Shown: piece by piece, positions 1 to 8,976 of the stretch
How the letters are laid out: each line of letters starts with the position of its first letter
How positions within the stretch are numbered: position 1 is the first letter of the stretch
NCBI GenBank assembly: GCA_964501915.1
Contig: CAZCVP010000010.1
Coordinates: 1-64,000, forward strand
Direction of reading: 5' to 3'
DNA length: 64,000 bases
Source of the DNA: CAYFPX01 sp964501915
Lineage (GTDB): Bacteria; Myxococcota_A; UBA796; CAJQPC01
Translations under genes and position numbers: made by a program
Notes under the pieces: model-generated
Told to the model about the DNA's origin: nothing
Database searches by the model: none
Seen by the model: only the letters and a program-made list of their open reading frames with translations

Positions 1-2
1 GG

Positions 3-512
3 CCCCTGCGGCTGTGGGTGGCCGAGGTGGTCCTGGGGACACCGAGCGGGCGCGGGTTGTCGCTCGCAGGACCCCTGGTGCTGGGGGGCCTGGCGCTGCG
101 GGCCTGGGGGGTGGGCCACCTCGGGTCCCGGTCCCGGACCCGCACCGACGCGGCGTGGGAGCTGGTGCGCGGGGGTCCGTTCGCCCGGCTGCGCAACCCG
201 CTCTACGTGGCCAATGGCCTGATCTGGATCGGGGTAGGGCTGGTCTGTGGCTGGCCCTGGAGCCTGGGCTGGCTGGGGCTGCTCGCGGTGCACTACAGCC
301 TGGTGGTCCGCTGGGAGGAGCAGCACCTGCGGCAGGCGCTGGGGGCGCCCTACGTGGCCTACCTGGAGGAGGTCCCCCGGTGGCTGCCCCTGGGCGAGGC
401 CAGGGCGGGCGGGTCGTGGAGTCGGGCGGAGGTGCTGCGGGGGGAGCGGTCGACGTGGGTGGCGGTCGGGGCGGTGCTGCTCGTGCTGGGAGCGAGGCTG
501 TGGGTGGGCTGA
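3..512 (+). CDS. ICMT/PEMT-like membrane methyltransferase, 5' partial
   Basis: The frame is open from the window edge, so the true start lies outside; the first internal GTG is at 18. Numbering from there, hydrophobic segments fall at about 18-32, 64-92 and 145-163. Between them is the signature of the isoprenylcysteine carboxyl methyltransferase / phospholipid methyltransferase family: an Arg-Asn-Pro-x-Tyr motif near residues 59-63, a Trp-Glu-Glu at 99-101 and Tyr-containing PY..Y..EVPRW at 111-122. In this family these C-terminal motifs bind S-adenosylmethionine next to the membrane. Bacterial relatives rarely have a known substrate (lipids or small lipophilic molecules are likely). It ends convergent with the large minus-strand gene. 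Confidence 0.7.
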   Translation, partial: PLRLWVAEVVLGTPSGRGLSLAGPLVLGGLALRAWGVGHLGSRSRTRTDAAWELVRGGPFARLRNPLYVANGLIWIGVGLVCGWPWSLGWLGLLAVHYSLVVRWEEQHLRQALGAPYVAYLEEVPRWLPLGEARAGGSWSRAEVLRGERSTWVAVGAVLLVLGARLWVG

Positions 513-559
513 GGAGGGGGGCCCTCCTCGTGGGGGGGGTCGGAGGGCGACGACCGCTG

Positions 560-714
560 CACCGAGTCCCTTCGCATCGCCGCCTGGGCGACCTTGGCCG
601 CGGCAGCCGACGGGATTCCAACCACTTGGCCGCCGCCGGCCCCCGCTCGACCGCGCGAGGCGGCGAAGTCAGGGGACTCGGTGTGCGGGGGCGGCGGAGT
701 GAGGCGACTCGGTG
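560..714. repeat. Three copies of a ~25-bp motif, one direct and two inverted
   Basis: A motif close to ACCGAGTC-N-C-...-CGCCGCC occurs on the plus strand at about 560-584 and on the minus strand at about 659-683 and 690-714. The copies are imperfect but clearly related, so the patch can form a large inverted repeat. It lies between two converging genes and may be a REP-like element or terminator cluster. No transposase is present. Confidence 0.5.
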
Positions 715-3700
715 TACCCCAGCCCGGTGTTCCAAGGACGACTCTCCCGGGAACGCTCCGGCCGTGGCCGCGTAGACGAGGTCCAGGTGGAGGTCGGACG
801 CAGCGGCCCCGACCCGGCCCCAGTCCAGCTCCCGGATCTGGGGGTGGTCGAGGTCGTCGCCGGAGACGCGGCGGTGACTCCAGACCCAGGTGTCGTCGGC
901 GGGGCGGTAGCGGCGCTGGAGCACCCAGAGGGCCGGCTCGTCGCAGACGGTGCAGACGTCGTCCACGACCCCACCGAAGAAGACCTGGCCCTCGACGTGG
1001 GGGTGGGGGAGGAGTGCATCGATGCGGAGCTGGAGGTCGGCGGGGTCCAGGGCCTGCTCCAGGCTGTAGGAGGAGGTGAGGTCCACGGTGCAGATGCCGC
1101 CGGACCAGGTGGCCGTGGCCAGGTTGTGGATGCCACCGTGCACGAAGAGGAGCTCCCCGTCCGGCGACAGGGCTGCGCCGCGGACGTGGGGCTCGTCGAG
1201 CCAGCACTCGCCGGTCGGTGGATCGACGTCGATCCAGGACCACGTACCGGCGGTCTCGGAGCTGCTGGTGTCCCAGGTGAAGGTGACCTCCCGCACGCCG
1301 CAGCGCCGGTCGGTGCCGCCCGGGGCCGCGCCGGTCAGGAAGACCCGCACCTGGCCCGTCGGATCGGAGTCCGGGTGCGCGACGACGTCCACGACCCCGC
1401 GGGCGAAGAAGGTCTGCTCGTCGCAGGAGGTGTCGCCGGTGCCGGGGTCGGTGTAGCCGGTGACCCGGGTGTACTTCAGGCCGGTGGTCCCGCCGTCCTC
1501 GACGAGCCACAGGCCCTCCGAGGTGCCCGTGCAGCTCGTAGACGGGGAGGCGACCAGCAGGGCCTTGCCGTCGGCGAGGGGGGTGACCCGGCCTACCGAC
1601 CCGACGCAGGCGTCGCCGAGGTTGAAGGGGTCGAGATCCTCGAGCTTTGTGTCACACGCCGGCCAGACGTACGATCCCCTGTCCCTGCAAAGCAGGTCCT
1701 CATTGTTGGTCCCGTCGAACCACCGGTCCCGTCCCCCAACCCCGGCCCCATCCCAGCACCAGTTCCCCCCGCCGTCCTCCGAGTACAGCAGCATCCGCAT
1801 CCCCGTCGCATCGTCCAGGTCCGACTGGTTCCCCATCGCCAGCCACGCCTGGTCCACCACCGCGCCGTCCGGGTCCTGCCAGAACGAGGCCGACACCCCC
1901 CGGGTGGCCATCGACCGGTAGTGGCAGTCGATGTCTCCCGCCGCGTTGGTCTCGCCGCTGGTGGGGCGCCGCCCCCAGAGCCTCGTCGCCCCGAGGTCCC
2001 CCACGCCCCCGAGCACCGAGTCCCGCGAGGCGTCGACGAAGTCCCTGCACCCCTGACAGCTCGCCACCGCGAGCGCCGTCAGGGTCTGGAAGCTGCCGCT
2101 GGCGTCGAAGCCCATGACCCAGGGGATGTCGTCCAGGTCGTTCACCCCGTCGTCGGCGCTGTCCCAGCCGAGCTCGCCGGCCACCGGGTCCTCCGGCGGC
2201 ACCCACCACATCACCATCGAGCCCACGGCCAGGTCCGAGCCACCACCGGTCCGAGGCACGAACAGCGCCTCCTGGGCCGAGTACGGTGCCCAGACCTCCA
2301 GGAGCGCCTGGTCGTCCTGCCAGGACCCGCCCCCATCGACCATCGCTGCCCGCTGGGAGGCGTCGCGGACATAGCTGCCCGGCACGTGGCCCTGGAGCGG
2401 CGTCCAGGGGGTGTTCCCCTCTCCCAGGTCGGCCATCGCCACCCGGTAGAGGCCGGTGCAGCCGTAGCTCAACCGCGCGGCCCCCACCGGGTAGAAGGCC
2501 ATGACCCAGGTGCCCGATGGATCGATGGCGATGCCCGAGAGCTCCGAGGATCGCCCCGTCGGCAGCGGCCTCACGAGGTCACCGTAGGTCGAGCTTCCGT
2601 GGGACTGGTCGCAGGTGTTGGCGTCGACCTCGAGCACGAAGACCGTGGACTCTCCGGAGCTGCACGCCTCCCCCGAGCCGTCCCAGGTCCGGCCCCCGTC
2701 GGCGACCAGGAAGCGACCCGCGGTGTTGGGGTCCGCCTCCACGTCGCGGACGTCCGAGACCGTGACGGGGGTGCCTCGGTCGTCGGTCACCGGACGACAG
2801 GACAGCGCCGGATCGCCGCAGGCGAAGCCCGTCGGATCCTCGCAGAGGTACAGGGCCTGGGACCCGTTGGTGTCGCTGTCCGTCATGACCCGGTAGCCCA
2901 CCAGCAGCTCGGCGTCGCCGGTCCCCGGGTAGTGGGTGGTGTGCAGCGCCGCTCCGGCCGGAAGGGCCTCGTAGCCGGAGGTGAAGGTCGGCAGCTCGGC
3001 CGGATCGTAGGCCCGGCACGCCGCGCTCAGCGACTCGTCGTAGAACCAGAGGCCCCGGCCATCCGGGTCCTGGCTGGAGATCACCAGGTCGTTGCCGACC
3101 TCGACCAGCACCGGCGCCGAGCCCATGCCCTTGTATGGATCGTCGCCGTCCAGGGTCTCGCAGTCGTCGAAGTGCTTGTTGGTGCCGATCTCGAGGCCCG
3201 TGGTCAGGGGCTGCCAGCTCTGGCTCGCCGACTGGAGGTTGCCGGACCAGTAGAGCCCCCCGTCGTCCCCCGCGTTGTCCCTGGCCGGGTCGCCGGTGAC
3301 CGCGTAGACGTCGGTGAGCGAGTCGGCCACGATGCCCCAGACCCCCAGCTCGCCGGGTCGGCCCCACTCGTCTGCGAGGCCGTTGGCGGTGGTCCAGGCG
3401 AAGCCGTCCAGCGAATACGCCAGCCCCCCCACGTTGGACCCGACCAGCAGCGCGCTCGACTCGCCGGCCCAGCGCATCGACACCGCCGAGGCCGGTCCCC
3501 CCATCGGCAGGGCCATGTCGTCGAAGGAGACCGACAGCTCCATCATCGGCGGCCACTCGTAGCTGCTGTTCTGCACGGTGAGCCACTCGACCCGGGCGCT
3601 GCCGGAGCTGCCCGTGCAGGAGATCTCCAGCTCGTCGAGGGTGTCACCGGGCTGAAGCGAGCCGGAGGCGAAGTCGTTGAGGCCGACCGAGAGTGGCGCC

Positions 3701-4150
3701 CAGACCCCCACACCGCCGGTCTCCTTCAGCCGCACGATGCAGCCGCCGGTGGTCGTGTCGGAGCTGAGCTCGACCAGCACGTGGTCGGCGCCGGACTCCC
3801 AGGCCAGGTCGTGGCGGAAGGCGATCGAAGCGGTGCCACCGGCCGGCGTCAGGATCACGCCCCGGGCCTGCTGGACCGCTCGGGTCAGGACGAAGTCCTC
3901 GCCGACGAAGATCCCCATCGCGGTCACGTAGTCGTGTCTGGCGGCGGGGGAGCCGTCGCAGTCGTCGTCGACAGCGTCCATGCCGTCCTCGGAGGCGCCG
4001 GGATTCACCGGGGGGTCGTTGTCGTCGCAGTCACCGAGCGGGGTGGCGTCGTCGTGCCAGCCGTCGCTGTCGAGGTCAGCGGCTATGGCGCCCCCCCCCA
4101 GCAAGCAGCATGCCACCGACGAGGGCGAAGGACGAGCTCGATCGGGTCAT
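669..4150 (-). CDS. Large secreted beta-propeller-like protein with MopE-type metal-binding motif, apparent frameshift
   Basis: The likely start is ATG at 4150, with AGGGAG twelve bases upstream. It encodes a good signal peptide of about 24 residues (MTRSSSS..., hydrophobic core, ending AIAA), but the frame breaks in a run of nine G (plus-strand C run 4091-4099). With eight G the signal peptide joins the long downstream frame. Just after it is DCDDNDPPVNPGA...DDDCDG, the short Asp/Cys motif of MopE-type proteins, common in Myxococcota. The rest (over 1,000 residues) is rich in Gly/Asp/Trp, with phrases such as YSLDGFAW and LYWSG like BNR/sortilin propeller repeats. No stop is met in the main frame; coding character fades near 750 and 669 is the stop of a neighbouring frame, so the C-terminus is uncertain. 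A GTG at 4116 is an alternative in-frame start. Substrate unknown. Confidence 0.6.
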
Positions 4151-4478
4151 GGGTGGCTCCCTGCCTGTGGAGACAGTGTCATGGATGGCCGTGAGCCTTC
4201 AAGGGGATTCCGAGCGTGCGGCGTGCGACCTGCGGTGCCGGATGCGGTCGCAGGAGCGGAAGCGGAAGCGGAGAGCGGTCGCGCCGTCGGGTCGGCGCCA
4301 CCCGGACGAGGGGGCCGGTGTCTCCGGTCGCAGGCGTCTGTGGCGCCTGTCACCGGTCAGAAATGACGTCAGCTGAGGGCAGTGCGCTCCCGACTGGGGT
4401 CTGGAATCCGCGATCCCCTTCCCACCGAGCGAGGACCTGTCCGGCCTCGTCCCCGGCTGCGCCTGCCCCTCCGGCCCC
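4151..4478. other. Intergenic region between two minus-strand genes
   Basis: No gene is seen in these 328 bases. It holds a hairpin (AGGCG...CGCCT, 4332-4348) that could end the bactofilin-like transcript, a TGACGTCA palindrome at 4364-4371, a short GCGGAA triplication near 4258-4275, and the ribosome binding site of the propeller gene. On the minus strand a TTGAAG about 50 bases upstream of the start is a weak -35 candidate without a convincing -10. Confidence 0.4.
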
Positions 4479-5429
4479 TCACTCCCCCGCCCGCGTCCCC
4501 AGCCGCGTCTGCACCGCCGCCCCGGCCCCGACGAGGCCCACGGTGCCGACCAGGAGCTGCACCACGACCGGCAGCACCCCGAAGCAAGCCAGGATCACCA
4601 GCCCCCCGAGAAACGCCGTCCACCGACGGGCCCCGACCCCCTCCATCGGCAGCCGGTCTCCCACGGCCTGGCAGAGACCGAGGAGCCCCAGGATCCAGGC
4701 GAGGCCCAACAGCGCCAGGGCCAGCAGCGCCACCGGGATGCCGAGCAGGGTCAGGGCCAGGACGACGGCCACGAAGAGCGCCAGGGCCGAGGCCCCCAGG
4801 CCGACCAGGCCCGAGCGCACCGGGTGCGCCTCGACGGCCCTGGCGACGGTGTCGACCTGGCCCGGGAACAGCCCCACCGCCAGGGCTCCGGCGCCGGCGA
4901 GGGTGAGCAGCAGGACCAGCCGCCGCGCCAGGGTGCGTCCCAGGCCGCCCGGATCCAGCACGGAGGGCAGGATCCCGCCCGTGGCCGCAGGGCCGAAGGC
5001 CACCCGGTCGCCCTCGACGGTGCCGCCCTCCTGGACCCGGACCTGGCCGCCGAAGGCCACGGCGTCGCCCTCGACGTGGGCCCCCTCGTGGACCCGCACG
5101 TCGCCCCCGAAGGCCACGGCCGGACCGCGGACCCGGCCGCGGACCACCAGGGAGTCGCCGAAGGCCACGGCCTCGCCCACCACCTGGTCGGGGTGGACCA
5201 CGACCTCGCGCCCGGCCCCGGTGAGCGGTGCCGCGCCGTCCACGCGCCAGCTCTCGGCCTCCCTCAGCCGCTGCTCGGCCACCTCCAGGCGCACCTCCAG
5301 CTCCTCGATGCGAGCCAGGGCCTCCTCCAGCTCCGCCTGGGTCGCCGGCTCCTCGGCTCGGGCGGGCACCCCCGCCAGGCCGACTCCGATCGTCACCAGC
5401 AGCAAGGCCCGCGCTGGCCAGGAACTCAC
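4479..5429 (-). CDS. Bactofilin-like (polymer-forming) membrane protein
   Basis: 316 residues. A signal peptide (1-25, ending PARA) is followed by a Glu/Leu-rich coiled coil (about 30-60), then a short beta-repeat stretch (about 75-147) in which a unit of the type (V/A)AFG-(G/D)-x-VxVxxG recurs four or five times. This periodicity resembles the right-handed beta-helix of bactofilins / polymer-forming cytoskeletal proteins. Hydrophobic segments at about 170-188, 205-255 and 272-302 follow. The product should therefore be membrane bound with a periplasmic coiled coil and beta stack. The GTG start at 5429 overlaps the anti-sigma stop by four bases (GTGA), so it is probably the structural target or partner of that sigma/anti-sigma pair. 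Function beyond an envelope role is not known. Confidence 0.6.
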   Translation of the reverse strand: MSSWPARALLLVTIGVGLAGVPARAEEPATQAELEEALARIEELEVRLEVAEQRLREAESWRVDGAAPLTGAGREVVVHPDQVVGEAVAFGDSLVVRGRVRGPAVAFGGDVRVHEGAHVEGDAVAFGGQVRVQEGGTVEGDRVAFGPAATGGILPSVLDPGGLGRTLARRLVLLLTLAGAGALAVGLFPGQVDTVARAVEAHPVRSGLVGLGASALALFVAVVLALTLLGIPVALLALALLGLAWILGLLGLCQAVGDRLPMEGVGARRWTAFLGGLVILACFGVLPVVVQLLVGTVGLVGAGAAVQTRLGTRAGE

Positions 5430-5917
5430 CCGCGCCGATCCCGCTGGACCCAGAGGATGGCCAGGCCGCTGATCACCAGGACCGTGGTGGCGGCGATGGC
5501 CACGGCACCCGTGGGGACCGGGCTGCTGGACAGGAGCACGCCCCCACCGACGAGGGCGGCGCGGACCGACACACCCAGGTCCGCCAGCCAGGGCGTGAGG
5601 CCCCCGGTGAGGGCCAGCAGCACGGTGGCCGCGGCGAGCAGACCGCTGGCGGCCCAGAGCTCGGGGCGCGCGAAGAGCGGTCGGTTCTCGGCGGCCTGTG
5701 CCTCGTCGGCCGCCCGCAGGATGTCCTCGACCAGTCCCTCGGGCATCGGGGGGTCCTGGACCGAGGCGAAGGCCGCGGCGAGGGGGTCGCCGTGGACGGC
5801 GCGGGCGGCGCAGTGGGGACAGGCGTCGATGTGCTCGGCCACGGCCACGGCCACGTCGTCGTCGAGGTCACCGGCGATGAAGCGCTCGAGGAGGGCGTCG
5901 GTGGGGTGCTGGCTCAC
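5426..5917 (-). CDS. Anti-sigma factor with zinc-binding HxxxCxxC motif
   Basis: 163 residues. The N-terminus carries H29-x3-C33-x2-C36, the anti-sigma zinc finger (zf-HC2/ZAS type) that holds a cognate ECF sigma factor. Hydrophobic segments at about 88-106 and 137-156, with a weaker one near 118-131, anchor it in the inner membrane, leaving the zinc domain cytoplasmic. The GTG start at 5917 overlaps the sigma stop as GTGA, the usual coupling that keeps sigma and anti-sigma stoichiometric. It ends in a GTGA overlap with the bactofilin-like gene. It likely releases its sigma factor in response to an envelope signal; the signal cannot be read from sequence. Confidence 0.85.
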   Translation of the reverse strand: MSQHPTDALLERFIAGDLDDDVAVAVAEHIDACPHCAARAVHGDPLAAAFASVQDPPMPEGLVEDILRAADEAQAAENRPLFARPELWAASGLLAAATVLLALTGGLTPWLADLGVSVRAALVGGGVLLSSSPVPTGAVAIAATTVLVISGLAILWVQRDRRG

Positions 5918-6474
5918 GAGGTCTCCTGCTGCTCGTAGATCGCCCGCAGGCGCCGTCGCGCCCGGAAGATGCGGTTCATGACCGTGCCGAGGGGGATGTC
6001 GAGCACCTGGGCGATCTCGACGTACTTGAGGTGTTCGAAGTGGTAGAGCACCAGGACCTCCCGGTACTTGGGCGGGAGCTCGGCGAGGGCGCGCTCGAGG
6101 CGCTCGGCACGCAGCCGCTCCATGGTCTGGTCGAGGGGGGAGGGGGCCTGGTCCACGACCTCCCGGTCCGAGGTCGGACCGACCTTCTTGCGCCGGCGCT
6201 GCTCGTCGATGCAGGCGTTGCGGGCGATGGTGAAGGCCCAGGTCGAGAACCGCCGGGTGGGGTCGTAGCGGTGCAGGTTGCGGAGCACCCGCAACAGGGT
6301 CTCCTGGGTGGCCTCGCGCGCGTCCTGCTCGTTCCGCAGCATGCGCAGGCAGTAGCGGAAGAGGGGGGGGCTGTAGTGGCGGACGATCCAGTCCCGCGCG
6401 GAGTCGTCTCCGGCACAGGCCGCCAGGATGCGGTCGGGCTCGGAGGTGTCGGCGGTGTGGAGACGGAGTGCGAT
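5914..6474 (-). CDS. ECF-type RNA polymerase sigma factor, probable AUC start
   Basis: About 186 residues, a normal ECF length. Region 2 is clear (DAREATQETLL, then FSTWAFTIARNACID) and so is region 4 (LPPKYREVLVLYHFEHLKY, then IPLGTVMNRIFRARRRLRA). The first ATG in frame (6342) would remove about 44 residues including region 2.1, which is plainly coding (DRILAACAGDD, RDWIVRHY, PLFRYCLRML). Between that ATG and the upstream in-frame TAG (6510-6508) there is no ATG, GTG or TTG. A perfect GGGAGG (6486-6481) stands six bases before an ATC at 6474, which I take as the start; CTG at 6426 or a base error are alternatives. It is first in an operon with its anti-sigma factor and a bactofilin-like protein, and probably autoregulates. 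Confidence 0.85.
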   Translation of the reverse strand: MALRLHTADTSEPDRILAACAGDDSARDWIVRHYSPPLFRYCLRMLRNEQDAREATQETLLRVLRNLHRYDPTRRFSTWAFTIARNACIDEQRRRKKVGPTSDREVVDQAPSPLDQTMERLRAERLERALAELPPKYREVLVLYHFEHLKYVEIAQVLDIPLGTVMNRIFRARRRLRAIYEQQETS

Positions 6475-6480
6475 CGGGGG

Positions 6481-6486
6481 CCTCCC
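6481..6486 (-). promoter_or_regulatory. Strong Shine-Dalgarno (GGGAGG) pointing to an AUC start
   Basis: GGGAGG on the minus strand, six bases from ATC 6474. It is the only good ribosome binding site in the open stretch upstream of sigma region 2 and decides the start chosen for that gene. Confidence 0.5.
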
Positions 6487-6678
6487 TGCGAGGGCGTGCG
6501 CAGACGTCTACGCCAAGGCACGTCCTCTATTTCAACATCCAGCAACGAGATGTCATTGCACCTCGTGGCACCGGACCCCTGTGCCGACAGCGGATACCAG
6601 GAGACGGACCCAGGGTCCGGTCTCCGGTGGCGCCGCGGACCCCCGCGGTGGTACCCTGGACACGGAGCAGTCCGCTGA
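6487..6678. promoter_or_regulatory. Divergent promoter region, ECF operon / TPR gene
   Basis: The space between the divergent sigma operon and TPR gene. Its middle (about 6515-6556) is the least GC-rich DNA nearby. A minus-strand TTGAAA (6535-6530) could be a -35 box, but no matching -10 is obvious. ECF promoters do not follow the housekeeping consensus, so the exact start cannot be placed by eye. Confidence 0.3.
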
Positions 6679-8052
6679 ATGGACAAAGTCCGCAAGCTCA
6701 AGCGCTACCAGAGGAAGGACTACAGTCAGGTCGTCGACTTTCCCGTGGAGATCGTCGGCCGCGACGGCGTGGTCCGCCGGTACAGCTTCGAAGCGAGCGT
6801 GAGGCTCTACCAGAGGCGGATCGCCCTGGCCCCGATGCGCTACGAGGACCGCGAGGTGGTGGACGCCGAGGTCCAGCACTGCCGCAAGCGCATCGAGCAG
6901 CTCCGGCACTCCTACTTCAAGCGCTATGGCTGGAGCAACATCCAGGGTGCGGAGCAGGAGGGCAACCTCGGCAGCGAGTTCGCCGGCGAGGTGGCGGCCT
7001 TCTTGCGGCGCTACTTCGGAGAGCCCGGCGAGCTGGACGCCGTCAAGGTCCAGTTCGTCGACGACGGCTCCCACCACCGGCTCTTCTACGTCGCCCAGCC
7101 GACCCTGGAGGAGAGCTTCCTGCTCTACCTCTACCGCTTCAAGCACCACGGCGGCTGCGAGGGACGAGAGGCCTTCTTCCAGCTCCTGCGGGTCGTCCAG
7201 GCGGCCGAGGGAGAGAACGTCGAGCGGCTGCTCGCGTTCCACCACACGGCCGACTGCGGTCTCGTGCTCACCGGGGTGGCCGAGAACCGGACCTCCATGC
7301 CGCTGACCCAGGTCGAGGCCGACTCCCATGACGGCTACAGCCCGCCCCACTACTTCACGGCTCGCGAGCCCGACGCTCACGTGGCGGAGGCCCTGCGTCG
7401 GCTCGGCGAGGGGGAGCTCGAGGGAGCCCTGGTCGAATTCGAGCAGGCGGTGGCGATCAACGCGTTCAATCGGCGGGCCTATGTGGGCGTCGCCGTGCTC
7501 GCCGACGTCCTGGGTCGCCCCGAGGACGTCGAAGTCGCGGCGCGCATGGCGCTGCACTACTTCCCCGACGACCCGACCTTCCGCTACCACCTCGGCCTGG
7601 CCCTGTTCCGCTCCGACGACCTGGTCGGCGCCCGAGCCCAGCTCCTGGCCTCCAAGGACGCTCCGCGGACGCGCTTCCCGGCGCGGCTGTTGCTGGGCAT
7701 CTACGAGCTCAAGCGCCGCAACCGGGCCCAGGCCTGGAAGCTGCTGCGCCAGGCGCTGGCCGTCGCTCGTCCCCAGGACATCGACGCCGTGACCTCGGTC
7801 CGGGCCATCCTGCTGGCGATGACCGCTCGGGCGGTCATCCTGGGGGCCGGCTGGCTCTCGGTGCCCCTCGGCTTCGTCGGTCTCGGTCTCGGCCTCGCCG
7901 GCAGTGGCGGGCTGGTTCTTCTGGGCCTGGCGCTGGCGGTGCTCGACGCCGTGCTGCCCCCGATCTGGCCGCTCTCGCGCGAGCGCTACCGTCGCATCCG
8001 CGTCATGCCGCCCGAGGCGCTGTCCGCCCCCACGAGACAAGCGGGGAACTGA
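6679..8052 (+). CDS. TPR-containing protein with C-terminal membrane segments
   Basis: 457 residues from ATG 6679, with GGAG upstream. No signal peptide. The first ~230 residues are a charged domain I do not recognise (starts MDKVRKLKRYQRKDYS). Residues about 235-365 read as tetratricopeptide-like helical pairs (ALRRLGEGELEGALVEFEQAVAI; FPDDPTFRYHLGLALFRSDD). Two strongly hydrophobic stretches (about 374-395 and 396-425) follow, then a basic tail. It is therefore probably a cytoplasmic scaffold tethered to the inner membrane. It diverges from the ECF sigma operon and is directly followed, with almost no gap, by the GT9 gene, suggesting co-transcription. Function unknown. Confidence 0.7.
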   Translation: MDKVRKLKRYQRKDYSQVVDFPVEIVGRDGVVRRYSFEASVRLYQRRIALAPMRYEDREVVDAEVQHCRKRIEQLRHSYFKRYGWSNIQGAEQEGNLGSEFAGEVAAFLRRYFGEPGELDAVKVQFVDDGSHHRLFYVAQPTLEESFLLYLYRFKHHGGCEGREAFFQLLRVVQAAEGENVERLLAFHHTADCGLVLTGVAENRTSMPLTQVEADSHDGYSPPHYFTAREPDAHVAEALRRLGEGELEGALVEFEQAVAINAFNRRAYVGVAVLADVLGRPEDVEVAARMALHYFPDDPTFRYHLGLALFRSDDLVGARAQLLASKDAPRTRFPARLLLGIYELKRRNRAQAWKLLRQALAVARPQDIDAVTSVRAILLAMTARAVILGAGWLSVPLGFVGLGLGLAGSGGLVLLGLALAVLDAVLPPIWPLSRERYRRIRVMPPEALSAPTRQAGN

Positions 8053-8055
8053 GCC

Positions 8056-8976
8056 ACGAGCGCCCTGGTCATCCGGTTCTCGTCCCTGGGTGACGTCGTG
8101 CTGACCTCGGCGATCACCGGTGCGCTGCGGTCGGTCGTCTTCGTCACCCATGACCGCTACGCCGGCCTCGTGTCGCGGTTCGAAGGGGTGCAGCAGGTGA
8201 TCGGGCTGAAGCCGGGGGAGGGGGTCGGTGCGCTCGCTCGACGGCTGCCCGAGGTGGAGTGGGTCGTCGATCTGCACGGCTCGTTGCGGAGTCGGGCGCT
8301 GTCGCGGCGCCTCGCGGCGCCCGTGTCGCGGGTCGACAAGCTCGGCCTCGCCCGCCGCACCCGCGTGGCCTGGAAGCGCCCGGAGCGCATCCCGTTCGTG
8401 ATCGACCGCTATGCCCAGGCCGCGGGCGTCGACGTGGCGCCGCGGCCCTGGATCCCGATCGAGCGAAGCCCCCGACCGGACGCCCTGGTGCTGGTGCCCG
8501 GAGCGGCCCATCCGACCAAGTGCTGGCCGGCCTTCCGCTACCGCGCGATCGCCGACCGCTGGCCCGGGCCGGCCTTCGCGCTCGGCAGCCTGGCCGAGGA
8601 CCCGCTGCTGCGGGACATCTGGAAGAGGACCGAGGGCCGGGTGGTGCCGGTGGCCGAGCGGGGCTTCGACGACAGCCTGCGCGTGCTGAGGCGGGCGGCG
8701 ATCGTGGTCGGCGGGGACACGGGGCTCTTGCACCTCGCCGCGGCCTGTGGGGTGCCGGTGGTGGGGCTCTACGGCCCGACGACCTCCGCCGATGGCTTCT
8801 GGTGCCATCCCGGAGAGGTGCTCGAGGAGGAGCTTCCCTGTCGCCCCTGCAGCCTGCACGGCAGCCAGACCTGCCCGATCGGCGACCACCGCTGCATGAA
8901 TGCGCTCTCGGTGGGTCGGGTGTGGCAGGCGGTGCGAGACGCGCTGCGAAGCGCGACCCCGGCCCCCGCCCCCTGA
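8056..8976 (+). CDS. Glycosyltransferase family 9 (ADP-heptose:LPS heptosyltransferase-like)
   Basis: About 306 residues. The family N-terminus (LVIRFSSLGDVVLTSAI) begins before the first canonical start codon, so the gene must start near 8056: ACG-AGC-GCC-CTG gives (M)SALVIR, with GGGGA eight bases upstream. CTG 8065 is possible; no ATG, GTG or TTG exists between the previous stop (8050-8052) and GTG 8098, which lies inside the conserved motif. The C-terminal half has the GT9 nucleotide-sugar site: VVGGDTGLLHLAAACGVPVVGLYG, then PTTSADGFW and a Cys-rich CRPCSL...QTCPIGDHRC. It should transfer heptose or a related sugar to the LPS core at the inner membrane. The 3' end abuts an assembly gap. 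Confidence 0.8.
   Translation, partial: TSALVIRFSSLGDVVLTSAITGALRSVVFVTHDRYAGLVSRFEGVQQVIGLKPGEGVGALARRLPEVEWVVDLHGSLRSRALSRRLAAPVSRVDKLGLARRTRVAWKRPERIPFVIDRYAQAAGVDVAPRPWIPIERSPRPDALVLVPGAAHPTKCWPAFRYRAIADRWPGPAFALGSLAEDPLLRDIWKRTEGRVVPVAERGFDDSLRVLRRAAIVVGGDTGLLHLAAACGVPVVGLYGPTTSADGFWCHPGEVLEEELPCRPCSLHGSQTCPIGDHRCMNALSVGRVWQAVRDALRSATPAPAP

Noticed and set aside
712..4194. 1,160-codon open frame on the plus strand
   Set aside because: It is the antisense mirror of the minus-strand propeller gene, whose strand carries the signal peptide, MopE motif and ribosome binding site. Long antisense frames are routine at this GC content.
4258..4275. GCGGAA triplet repeat near 4260
   Set aside because: Too short and simple to be informative in such GC-rich DNA.
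4364..4371. TGACGTCA palindrome as an operator
   Set aside because: An isolated 8-bp palindrome with no second copy, too short to claim as a binding site.
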